A DNA stretch of 64,000 nucleotides from Cryptomeria japonica (taxonomy: Eukaryota; Streptophyta; Pinopsida; Cupressales; Cupressaceae), in contig NC_081414.1 of the NCBI RefSeq assembly GCF_030272615.1, forward strand, positions 49,879,136-49,943,135, read 5' to 3'. The notes under the pieces were generated by a model. It saw only the letters and a program-made list of their open reading frames with translations. It ran no database searches and had not been told where the DNA came from. Positions within the stretch are counted from its first letter, which is position 1. The number at the start of each line of letters is the position of its first letter. Shown here one piece after another: positions 1-10,825 of this stretch. A program made the position numbers and the translations under genes.

Positions 1-2447
1 GGTATATTCTTAACAGATTCCTCTTGTTTTTCTTCTTCATCCTCATCTTCATCAGCATCAACATCCACCGGTGTAGGAGCACAATTACTGGTACTGGGTT
101 GATTTGCAACCGGTTCCCAGAAGTTTACTACCGGTTTATCTCCTACATGCTCTTTGTTGGTTTCCTCAGGTTTCTCAGAGTTTTCATCAACCCTAACATT
201 GATGCTTTCAACAATTCTCTGAGTCCTATTGTTGAAACATTTGAGAGCTTTGCTCTTTGCGGAATACCCTAGGAATATTCCCTCATCACATTTAGCATCA
301 AACTTGCTTTGATCTTCACTCCTCTTGATATAACATTTACTACCAAACACTCTAAAGTAGCTTACTATTGGTGTCTTACCGGTCCAGTACTCATAAGGAG
401 TCTTATCCTTTCCTTTCTTGATAAGTACCCAGTTCATTGTGTAGACTGCAGTGCTCACTGCTTCTCTCCAAAAGGTGTGAGCAACCTTTCCTTGGATCAA
501 CATAGTTCTAGCCACTTCAACCACAGTTCGATTGTTCCTCTCTGCTAAACCATTCTATTGTGGAGTCCGGGGGGCAGACAGTTGCCTCTTGATGCCATTC
601 TCTTCACACTATTTGTTGAATTCACCGGAAGTGAATTCCCTTCCTTGATCAGTTCTAAGGCATTTGATTCTTCTACCGCTTTCCTTTTCTACCAATGCTC
701 TGAAAGCTTTGAACTTTCCAAAGGCTTCAAACTTGTCCTTCAAAAATGTGACCCACATCATTCTTGAGAAATCATCTGTAAGAATCATAAAATACCTATC
801 TTCCTACACACTCCTAGTTTTCATAGAACCACACAAATCAGTATGCACAAGATCAAGTAAATTGTCTGCAGTGAAAGATTTACCTTTGAAGGTTGAGGAA
901 GACATTTTCCCCAGTTGACACTCTCTGCACAAAGTATTTTCTAGTTTGCTTAACATAGGCAATCCTCTAACTGCCTTGATCTTACTGGCCTTCACAATAT
1001 TGTCAAAGTTTACATGGCAGAGTCTCCTATGCCATATCTAGTTGTCCTCAAACTTAACCATAAGACATGTACTGACATTAGCATTTAGCTGAAATTGGTT
1101 ACCTTTGGTCTGCATACCGGTAGCCATCAGTTCACCACTCTTTCCTTTGATTTTGCACACTCCATTTTTGAATTCCAGAGTGAGTCCATTATTATTCAGT
1201 TGAGCAACACTCAAAAGGTTGTGTCTTAGACCTTCTACCCAATACACATTGTCAGCACTGCTTCTTCCATTCAAAGAGATGGACCCTCTGCCTTTTACCA
1301 TACATGGTGCATCATTACCAAAATGAACCACACCACCATCATACTCTTCCAAAGATAGAAACTTACTTTGGTCACCAGTCATATGGTGAGAACAACCACT
1401 GTCAATAATCCACTCATTGGAATTATCAAAGCGGGAGACAAGAGCCTTCTTGTCTGACACATCTTCCTTGACTGCTACAAACACAATATCTTCATTTTCT
1501 TCATCTTCTGATTCCTCATCAGTGACACCTTCATCAACTGCTACAAAACAGTTTCTCTGGTTTCCTCCTTTGAACTTCTTGAACTTTTCTGGTTTGTCCT
1601 TACTATCACCATTAGGACAGTTTACAACAATGTGTCCTATCTGGTTACAAGAGAAGCATTTCAAAGGAATCTTACCTCTGTATTTACCGGTTCCCTTAGG
1701 AAGTCTTTTGGCAAGAAGAGCTTCAAATTCCATCAGGATCTCCTCATCATCCAATTCTCTGCTCTGTCTTGGTTCACCACTGGTACTAGCTTCTTTGCCT
1801 TTTCTAGATGGTGCAGCAGATGCTCTAAAGGTTGATTCAGTCTTCTGAACACTGCCATCAAAACTATTTAGCTCATAGGCTGTCAACTTTGCAATGATGG
1901 AGTCTAGGGATACCTTAGTCTTGTCTATTGACCTCAACTCCTGAATAGCAGCTACCCTTATTGCATAGACCGGTAATAAGGATCTCAAAACTTTGCTAAC
2001 AATAGTGGAATCTTCCATTTTACCACCTGCACTCTTGATATCTCCAACAACAGTTTTGATTCTTATTCCATAGTGTTGAATGGTCTCTCCTTCAACCATC
2101 CACATGTCTTCAAACTTTCCTCAAAGGCTTTCTTCCTTAGCTTGTTTCACATGCTCATCACCGCCATAGATATTCTCAAGAGTATCCCATACTTCTTTGG
2201 GATTCTCTTTGTCCTGAACATCAATAAACTCAATGTCAGATAAACTACTAATTAGGGCTTCCATGACTTGCCCATTCTCCTGCATCTCTCTCTTTTGGTC
2301 ATCGGTGAGAGTACCAGTAGGAATAACATAAACATTCTCAACATAGCTCCAATGTTGAGCACCCATGCTTCTGATGTATATCTTCATTATGTCCTTCCAT
2401 ATTTTATAGTTATCTTTGTTGAACTTTGGACCTTCCCTCTTCATCAT
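1..2447 (-). pseudogene. copia A gag-protease-integrase polyprotein, partial, five in-frame stops
   Basis: This is the structural and catalytic polyprotein of a Ty1/copia element. The start is the ATG pair at 2447, followed by a typical copia gag (KDNYKIWKDIMKIY). A CCHC zinc knuckle (CFSCNQIGHIVVNC) lies near 1655-1615, and the protease motif WIIDSGCSHHM near 1415-1380. Then come the integrase zinc-binding WHRR..H..C..C region (about 1030-920) and the integrase core, with RTDQGREF and AERNNR. One frame runs from 2447 to base 1 with no frameshift. It is interrupted by TGA at 2121-2123 and TAG at 1038-1040, 804-806, 609-611 and 555-557. The 555 stop sits where the family usually has Gln (PQ*NG). 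The second residue after the catalytic Asp-Gln-Gly is Arg where Gly is usual. It cannot make a full polyprotein as it stands. Confidence 0.92.
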
Positions 2448-2504
2448 TACAATAGGATCTTTCCCTCAAGTGGTTAAGCTTTCAACACAGAGGACCTGGA
2501 GGAT

Positions 2505-2516
2505 GCTCTGATACCA
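2505..2516 (-). other. primer-binding site (Met-tRNA type)
   Basis: On the minus strand the bases read TGGTATCAGAGC, the standard plant copia primer-binding site complementary to the 3' end of initiator Met-tRNA. It lies two bases inside the LTR end at 2519. Confidence 0.93.
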
Positions 2517-2518
2517 AT

Positions 2519-4027
2519 TGATAACTCAATGATGAACAATGAGTACCGAACCAGTACTGAGAGGGGGGGGGGGTGAATTATTACAAACACAAAAACTTTT
2601 CCTGAACCGGTTTGACTAAAAATAGTGCACTTGACAGACAATCACTAACACCGGTCTAAACCAGATTACTACCAGTTAAACATAATAAGACGGTGAAAGA
2701 CATAAACCGGCAACACTTAGCTTTCCATATAATCTACTTCCTCATTTCCACTTTATCCTTATGCATAAACAGATAATCTATCATCAGAGATACAGTAATT
2801 TACTAGAACAACATGATTCACCGCTAAACAGGAAATAACAAAACATCACATGAAAGAGGCATCACACATGACACACATATTTTTCATGTGGAAACCCAAC
2901 TGGGAAAAACCACAGTGGGGATGAATACCCACAAGCTGTTTTTGAACTCTTTAGAAGTTCGCTCTATTAGGAGCCTAGTCCGGTTAAAGACTGTTACAAC
3001 AAGTTCTGTTAGGAACCGATCCTGTTAGGGATCACCCGGTTAAGGGATGGCTAGAATATTCGGTTAAGGGTTAACCCTGTTAAGGGTTACCTTGTTAGAG
3101 GATTTTATGAACTCAATGGCTTTGCGTCACCCTGTTAAAGGATTTATAGCAAGCTGGTTAAAGCTACCCTATTAAGGGATTTTCCAACTGTTGAAGTGAT
3201 TAGAGATCAACAGGTATTACAATGATCTGGTAATAGCACTCAATGCTAATGCAGATCTAGTTTAGTTCCTTCCTTCTGCACACACACTTTGCAGGTATCA
3301 ATTCTCTTATTTGGTTTGGCAAGAATCATGTATCTCTGCACTTAGATACACACACAACATTTTCCAACAACCTCAACATGTAACACAACATCGACCTTAT
3401 AAGAAACAGATGGGTTGGTAGCATAAACCCTAAACCCTAAACATTTAGGTTGAGCAATTCAGTTAGTTCAATCCTGACCATTGAACACTTTGCATTTGAA
3501 TACAACGGTCTTGAACAGATCTCAAGACATTCTCCATCGTTCATTCTTCACCGCTTCTTGGAGTCGATAACCCATCACACGTTTATCACCGTTTACAGGG
3601 ACTTCGCACATTCCCGAGGTAGATCGGATCAATCCCCTTCATGCAAAATCTCTCATGCGCACAAGGCTGATGTGGCAACATGATCTGATCTCCATTACAA
3701 TGCTAACTCATCACACAATTCCATCGGTTGAATCACACAGACTCGAAACACTTCAACCGGAAACCTTGAGGCTGGAACTACCAACCGGTAGTCATACCAT
3801 ATTAAACCTTTATAGAGAACATTCCATATACTAGTTCACTTGGACAAACATACCACTTCACCTTTGCACATATACTGATTCACAACATTATACCGGTTCA
3901 CTTTGCCAGTTGCTTAACTTCAATAAACTGATTCATCTTTAACATATTATCGGTTCACTCTTCAGCATATTGACATCAATGACAACACAATATCATTATG
4001 TCAACATAATCTGCACATATACCAACA
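2519..4027 (-). repeat. copia A 5' LTR, about 1.5 kb
   Basis: On the minus strand it starts TGTTGGTATATGTGC and ends GAGTTATCA, with TG...CA ends next to the primer-binding site. It contains the tract TTTTTCCCAGTTGGGTTTCC, shared by many plant copia LTRs, and a run of 13 G at 2561-2573 near the 3' end of the LTR. A weak TATA-like TATAAGG lies on the minus strand near 3396-3402, at a plausible place for a U3 promoter. The 77-codon plus-strand frame inside it is not considered coding. Confidence 0.9.
3424..3442. repeat. short telomere-like motif inside the LTR
   Basis: Two and a half copies of the plant telomere unit (CCCTAAA on this strand) sit in the LTR. This is too short to be an interstitial telomere; a telo-box-like regulatory word is the likelier reading. 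Confidence 0.5.
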
Positions 4028-4033
4028 ACGATC

Positions 4034-5541
4034 CATTATGACACCATATTGGGTTGCTTTGGGTCATATGGTGTCCTAAGGGGTCATATGACACAATATG
4101 ACCCCTTAGGACACCATATGACCCCTAACGACACCATATGGTGTCATAAGGGGTCCTATGGTGTCCTACGACCCCTTAGGACACCATATGACCCCTTAAG
4201 ACACCATATTTGGTCGTTATGGGTCATATTGTGTCCTAATGGGTCATATTGTGTCATATGACCCCTTTAAGACATCATATGACCCCTTGGAATACCATAT
4301 GACCCCTAATGATACCATATTGGGTTGCTTTGGGTCATATAGTGTCCTAAGGGGTCATATTGTGTCCTACAACCCCTTAGGACACCATATGACCCATAAC
4401 GACACAATTTGGTGTCTTAAGGGGTCATGTGGTGTCCTAGGACACCATATGACCCCTATGGACACCATATGAGTCCTAACGACACCATATGGTGTCATAT
4501 GTTGTCCTTAGAGGTCATATGGTGTCCCATGAACCCCTATGATCCCTTAGGACACTATACGACCCTTTATGACACCATATTGGGTTGCTTTGGATCCTAT
4601 GGTGTCCTAAGGGGTCATATTATGTCCTACAACCCCTTAGGACACCATATGACCCCTAACGACACCATATGGTGTCATAAGGGGTCATATGGTGTCCATA
4701 AGGGTCATATGGTGTCCTACGACCCCTTAGGACACCATATGACCCCTTAAGACACCATATGACCCCTTAGGACACCATATGACCCCTAATGACACCAAAT
4801 TGGGTCGCTTTGGGTCATATGGTGTCCTAAGGAGTCATCCCATGGACACCATATGACCCCTAACGACACCATATGGTACCATAAGGGGTTGTATGTTGTC
4901 CTTAGGGGTCATATGGTGTCCCATGAACCCTTGTGATCCCTTAGGACACCATACGACCCGTTATGACACCATATTGGGTTGCTTTGGGTCCTATGGTGTC
5001 CTAAGGGGTCATATTATGTCCTACGACCCCTTAGGACACCATATGACCCCTAACAACACCATATGTTGTCATAAGGGGTCCTATGGTGTCTATAGGGGTC
5101 ATATGGTGTCCTATGACCCCTTGGGACACCATATGACCCCTTAAGAAACCATATTTGATCATTATGAGTCATATTGTGTCCTAGTACGACATCATATCAC
5201 CCCTTAGGACACCATATGACCCCTAATGACACCATATTGGGTTGCTTTGGGTCATATGGTGTCCTAAGGGGTCATATTGTGTCCTACAATCCCTTAGGAC
5301 ACCATATGACCCATAACGACACAATTTGGTGTCTTAAGGGGTCATATGGTGTCCTAGGACACCATATGACCGAGGACACCATATGACCCAGGACACCATA
5401 TGACCCCTATGGACACCATATGGTGTCATAAGGGGTCGTATGTTGTCCTTAGGGGTCATATGGTGTCCCATGAACCCTTATGACCCCTTAGGACACCATA
5501 CAACCCGTTATGACACCATATTGGGTCACTTTGGGTCCTAT

Positions 5542-5543
<2 letters not shown>
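4034..5543. repeat. dyad-symmetric minisatellite, about 20-bp units
   Basis: The array is made of variants of GACACCATATGACCCCTTAG in both orientations, so most units are near-palindromes centred on CATATG or on CCTTAGG/CCTAAGG. A longer module beginning CACCATATTGGGTTGCTTTGG recurs near 4041, 4312, 4570, 4795, 4968, 5232 and 5515, giving a higher-order spacing of about 175-285 bp. The small frames across it are translations of the repeat. It starts a few bases beyond the copia A LTR end and runs into a CT microsatellite. Confidence 0.92.
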
Positions 5544-5609
<66 letters not shown>

Positions 5610-5750
5610 CTAATCTCTCCATCTCTCTCTCTCCCCTAATCTCTCCATCTCTCTCTCTCTCCCTTCCCCCTCCCCATATCTCTATCTCTCTATCTCTCTC
5701 TCTTTGTCTATGTCTGTCTCTCTCTATCTCTATCTGTCTATCTCTCTCTA
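5544..5750. repeat. (CT)n microsatellite, interrupted
   Basis: A pure CT run of about 60 bp is followed by CT/CCCCTAATCT and TATCT variants to about 5750. AT-rich DNA follows to 5824. Confidence 0.95.
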
Positions 5751-5824
5751 ATATCATATACTAATTTATTTATAAATTAATATATTAATATATTAATAAA
5801 CATTAGATTAATTATGTGCAAATT

Positions 5825-6765
5825 TACTTAGAGAATTTACTTATTAAAATCGGATATCCGATATAATTGGATATTCGATGTTTGTAGTAAAATTTTCAAA
5901 TTTCAAATTTTGGCTCGGGAACACTTTGGTATTTGGCTTGGAAGTGACAAGCCTGGAAAGTCAACTGGAAAAACGTGTTTTTCAGTATTCCTTGATTTTC
6001 CAGACTTTACACTAGTGGCTGACGACTTTTTTTGTAGCCAAAATTGATAAAACGAAAAGGGTTTTTAAGGACGTTCCCATCTTTCCAACAATATAAGGCT
6101 TGTCTTATTTCGACTTTAATAAATAATTATTATTTATTTTCTAATTGAATTATGACAATAGTCTTGATTGATAAACTGATTGAAAAACACTCATAACTTT
6201 CAAACTGTATAACATTTTTTGAATCCGAAACATGCATCACATCCTATGCTTCGTCTACTATAGGGAAAAAAATTTAAAAATTAAATTTCATAAGGTTTTG
6301 ACCAAGTTAAGGTGGTCAGACGTAGGAGTTTCTGAATTTCTAAAAAGCTGTAGTAAAAAATTCATAAATAATTATTTACTTTATAAAAATTAAAAAAAAA
6401 TATGTGCCACATCCGGACATGAGTCTAATACTTATATTATAAATATTATAAAAAAATGTTATGATTTTATTTTGATTAGGGTGGTCAGACATACGTCTAC
6501 TTCTTATTTTTTTCCTGAAATTTTAGTACCACTGCATTGAAATTTGAAATTTTCATCAAATAGGATTTTTTTTTTCCAAAAAACAACTAGTAGCTTAGAA
6601 ATTAAATTCAATTTTCTATATATTCTCTTCTTACATATTTTAAAAATAATGTTCACAACTTATTCAAATTTTTCATGTCAACTTGCATAACTCTGATTTT
6701 CTGAAATTTCATTGCCACTTAAGGGCCTATTTTGGCACACCATGATCCTGCACATACCCCTAGAT
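5825..6765. repeat. diverged direct repeat, copy 1
   Basis: This stretch matches 9990-10825 along most of its length. Shared landmarks include AATAAATAATTATTATTTATT (6119-6138 and 10200-10220), GGTGGTCAGACATA, and the closing GGCNNANTTTGGC then CATGATC.TGCACATACC. It could be one LTR of an old element or a dispersed repeat present twice. No clear TG...CA ends are left. Confidence 0.7.
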
Positions 6766-6786
6766 TGTAACGTATTTAGTCCTTGA

Positions 6787-8090
6787 CTACATTATTCTAT
6801 TCTTTGAAATGTAAATAGCACTTTTATCATAACACATTATAAGAATTTCTTCATCATACATCACCTTAATATCACTTAGAGATTGCTTCATCCACGTAAC
6901 TTGAGTACAACAAGATGTTGCTGCAATGTATTCTACTTCTATAGTAGATAATGACACTAAATCTTTCTTCTTACTCAATCAAGAGACTAGTCTATCTCCC
7001 AAGAAAAATACACTACCACTTGTACTTCTTCTGTCATCTGCACATGCAACACAATCAACATCTATACAAGCTTTAAGTGTGAAATCTTCATATTTCTTAA
7101 ATCCATAGTCCCGAGTCCCTTTCAAATATTTGAGTATCCTATTCACTGCTTGATTATGACATTGCTTAGGATTAGCTTGATATCTTTCAACCAAACAAAA
7201 AACCTACATAGTATTTGATCTTGAAGTAGTCAAATACAACAATCCTCTAATCATAGATCTATACCATTTTTTTTATCAATATCTAGATATCTATCATCCT
7301 TACTTAACTTACAACCAAGAGCCATGGGGGTTGCAACCAGTTTAGAATTCTTCATCCTGAACTCCTTCAACATCTCCTTGATATACTTGGTCTAAGAAAT
7401 AAAAATGCCTTTTCCTAACTAAGTAACTTTAAGACCAAGAAAAAATGATAGCTCACTTATCATAGACATATCAAATTCCTTCTACATCTCTTCTACAAAC
7501 TTCCTATATACATCACCATCCCCTCCAAATATGATATCATCAACATACACAACGACAATCAACAATTTATCACCTTCAACTTTGAAATAAAGATTGCTAT
7601 CAATAATACCTTTCCTAAAATTCCACTACAACAAATACCTATCCAACCTTGCATACCAAGCTCTAAGAACTTGCTTGAGTCCATAAAGGGCCTTCTTGAG
7701 TTTGTAAGCCATATTTAGATCTATTGATAGTTTGAATCCATCCAATTGTTCAATGTATACTTCTTTATCAAGTTCTCCATTCAATAATGTCAACTTGACA
7801 TCCATCTGATATACCTTAAAGTTCTTATTAACAACAAATGCAAGAAAAATCCTTATAGCCTTCATTCTTGCAATTGGAGCAAAATTCTCCTCAAGTTATA
7901 TGCCTTCAACCTGTGAATAACTCTTACATGCCAATATTTCCTTGTTCCTTGAAAATTTTCCATCTTCAATCAACTTGTTATGGAACACCCACTTAGTTCC
8001 TATCACATTTTTGTCCACCAGTCTAGGTACCAGTTCCCATGTTTGATTCTTATCTATCTTCTACATAGGTCTTTGGTTCCATGTGAGATA
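6787..8090 (-). pseudogene. Ty1/copia RT-RNase H remnant, heavily degraded
   Basis: In minus-strand order there are pieces of a copia reverse transcriptase and RNase H. WELVPR then GTKWVFHNK lie near 8040-7970, QMDVK..LLNGELDKEVYIEQ at 7810-7755, and ALYGLKQ then AWYARLDRYL at 7690-7626. The catalytic YVDDIIFGG lies near 7545-7515, NRILKYLKGTRDYG near 7140-7105, and the RNase H block SLSTIEVEYIAA near 6960-6920. Several stops and frame changes separate the blocks, so it is older than the other elements here. The RNase H ends abruptly after KSAIYISKN, where copy 1 of the direct repeat begins, so the 3' end is lost. No LTR can be assigned. Confidence 0.85.
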
Positions 8091-9205
8091 AAAAAACATT
8101 AGTTTGCTTGATCACTAGTTTTCACAAGTCTTCTTCTTGTTTAAACTCCTTTATTCTTGTCTCCAATAATCTATTCCTCTAAATTATTCATCCTCACATA
8201 CTTTGTTGGTGTCTTAGAAGTCTACTCATGTTCCTTTTCTTCTACACTTGTTTATTCTTTCTCTTCTGGAGTGGCCTTCTCATCCACAACCACCAAAATA
8301 ACTTCTACCTCAATCTCAAATTCAGGTATAGTCTCTATTTGATTCCATTCTTCACTAACTCTGACATTTACACTCTCTATAACATCGGTAAGCTTTAATC
8401 CTTTTATAATATCCCAAGAATAGGCCTTCATCTAATTGAATATAAATTTGAACATTTTTATTTTCAATTTCAATATCATGATCAATAGTTTAAAATTCAA
8501 TTTCATCTGAACACTTGAAATAACATTTATGAATGAAGAAGAAGCCTCACCTTGACCAAGATTCGACATACCTTGTCTTCTCTTTCTATGACTTCTTCTG
8601 TTTTTTTTTATGTATGCTTAAGTTTGATTTATTGTGAATTTACTTTTGCCTTTTCATTTACAAAGACCGTTGTTCCCCATTATACCTGCAAAAAGATACA
8701 CAAAAATGATCAATAAAGTGAATTTTGTGTGAAAGAATGCACGAAAATCTAAATTTTGTTTGTACTAGATACAAAACTTGTGTTCCTAGACTGCAAAAGG
8801 AATGTGGGGATTGATTAAATTATCAAAATGACCCACTAATTTATTTTTTGTATGGCTCACCAAACAGATATCAGTTAAGAACATATATTCATTTGTAATT
8901 GATATTAGTTTAGTTTTCACAAAAAAAGAGCGCCAAAGGATTTACCTTGGCCTCTTTTTGTCTTTTACATGACAGAGGTAACTAATATATGATTTTAACT
9001 AATATCTATTTGAAACAGATATTAGTCATCATATGATATATGTTCAATGTCCTAACTTATATTTATATATGATATAATATATAGCATATATTATGTATTA
9101 TATATATTATGCATTACATATTATATAATAAATAATATATAATATATATTATATATTTTATTATATATAATATATATTACAATAATTATAAAGTGAGGGG
9201 GGGGA
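8091..9205. other. copia linker remnant, then AT-rich DNA
   Basis: From 8091 to about 8600 the minus strand resembles the Ser/Glu-rich linker between copia integrase and RT, but no frame stays open. From 8600 to 9205 I see AT-rich DNA with ATATAT/TATAAT runs and no gene. Confidence 0.4.
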
Positions 9206-9457
9206 GAGAGAGGATAATTAGGGGGAAGAGAGAATGAGAGAGAGAGTTGGGGTAATTAGGAGGTAGGAAGAGAGGGGGGAGGGTCAAGTATTGATAAAGG
9301 GAGAGAGGTGAAGAGAGAGATAGAGAGGGTAATTAGAGAGAGAGGGGGGGGTCCTGTAGGAGAGGAGGGAGGTTGGTAGGGAGCTCAAAATAGAAGTACT
9401 GCATAGGTAGAGAGAGATGAGGAGAGTTTGGTATAGATAGGTGTAAAGTGGGAGGGA

Positions 9458-9537
<80 letters not shown>
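9206..9537. repeat. (GA)n microsatellite and GA-rich tract
   Basis: A GA-rich, interrupted tract ends in about 73 bp of pure GA (9463-9537). It is a purine counterpart of the CT tract at 5544-5750. AT-rich DNA with poly-TATA fills 9538-9989. Confidence 0.95.
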
Positions 9538-9539
<2 letters not shown>

Positions 9540-9989
9540 CAAATGGAAGAGTATAAGAGGGATAGATGGAAACATTATTTATTTAATATAAAATGTTATA
9601 TCAAGCACACACACACACAATAATTTTAATATATATATTATATATCATTACCATTAATTATATCATATTATATGTATTAGTAATGTATATAAATATTTAT
9701 ATATATATTAAATAAAATATATATAATGTATATTAATATTAAATATTATATAATTATATAATTATATAAGAGATTGTAATATATTATACATAATAAAACT
9801 ACCAAATTAATTATCAAAATATATAGGTGAAATAATAAATTATTTATCATTGAAAAACTAACAAATAATTAAAAAACACACAAAAAATAACGAATATCTA
9901 TTAGCATCATATCTCTAATACTAACTGATGTCTATTATTATTGGACATTCATTACTAATGGATATCTGATAGCAACTGATATCCATTTT

Positions 9990-10825
9990 CTCTGACAAAA
10001 TCCCGCAACCTTAGGGTTTGCCTCGGGATTTGACTTGGACATGCCAAACCTAGAAAGTTAACACAGAGGTTTTCCTTAGTTTCCAAACTTCGCCCATGTG
10101 GCCAATGACTTTTTTTAACCCAAAATTGATGAAATGAAAATTGTTTATTAAGAAAATTGTCAGCTTTCCATCAATATAAACTATGCCTTATTTTGAATTT
10201 AATAAATAATTATTATTTATTTTCTACACGCATTATGACTAAAATATTAATTGATAGACTAATTGAAAACCATATATAACTTTTAAACAGTTTCATATTT
10301 TTAGAATTCGAAAGATGCACCACATTCTATGCTTTGCATACTATAGGATTAAAGAAAAAAATTGAATTTGATAAAGTTTTAAATAAGTTATGGTGGTCAG
10401 ACATACAAGTTTTTATATTAAAAAACAATTATAGTAAAAATATCGTAACTAATTATTTACTTAGAAACAAATTACAAAAAAAATATGTGACACATTTGAG
10501 CATGTGTCCTCTATATTTAAATAATAATAAAAAATATTATGTTCAACTTTTACTTAGGTTGGTCAAACATACGCTTGCTTTTTATCTTTTTTTTGAAAAT
10601 TTAATACTGCCGCATTGAAATTTCAAATTTTAACCAAATAGATTTTTTTTTTTTTAGAAAAGAACTAATAGCTTACAAATTAAATTAAATTTGTTACAAT
10701 ATTTTGAAATTATGTTAATAACCTATTCAAATTTTCATCTGAAGTTGCCTAACTCTGTTTTTTTTTAATTTTCATCGCCACTTGAGGGCTTAGTTTGGCC
10801 CCCCATGATCGTGCACATACCTGAG
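9990..10825. repeat. diverged direct repeat, copy 2
   Basis: Partner of 5825-6765, in the same orientation and about 4.1 kb away. Both copies end with a CACTT.AGGGC block followed by CATGATC.TGCACATACC. Homology stops after it in both. Confidence 0.7.

Larger units (their letters stand above)
1..4027 (-). mobile_element. Ty1/copia retrotransposon (copia A), 5' part, runs off window
   Basis: Reading on the minus strand from 4027 down there is an LTR (4027-2519), a primer-binding site matching initiator Met-tRNA (2516-2505), then gag, zinc knuckle, protease and integrase in one frame to the window edge. This order (integrase before RT) defines Ty1/copia. RT and RNase H would lie to the left, outside the window. 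The 1.5-kb LTR, rich in ACCGG, and the LTR end TTATCA suggest the large SIRE/Maximus-like group; that lineage is an inference. The second LTR is missing, so the target duplication cannot be tested; ACGAT at 4028-4032 would be the right-hand copy. Confidence 0.93.

Noticed and set aside
3424-3442. Interstitial telomere
   Set aside because: Only about two and a half units, located inside an LTR.
4034-5543. CRISPR-like array of short palindromic repeats
   Set aside because: There are no unique spacers, units are contiguous in both orientations, and the genome is a plant's. It is a minisatellite.
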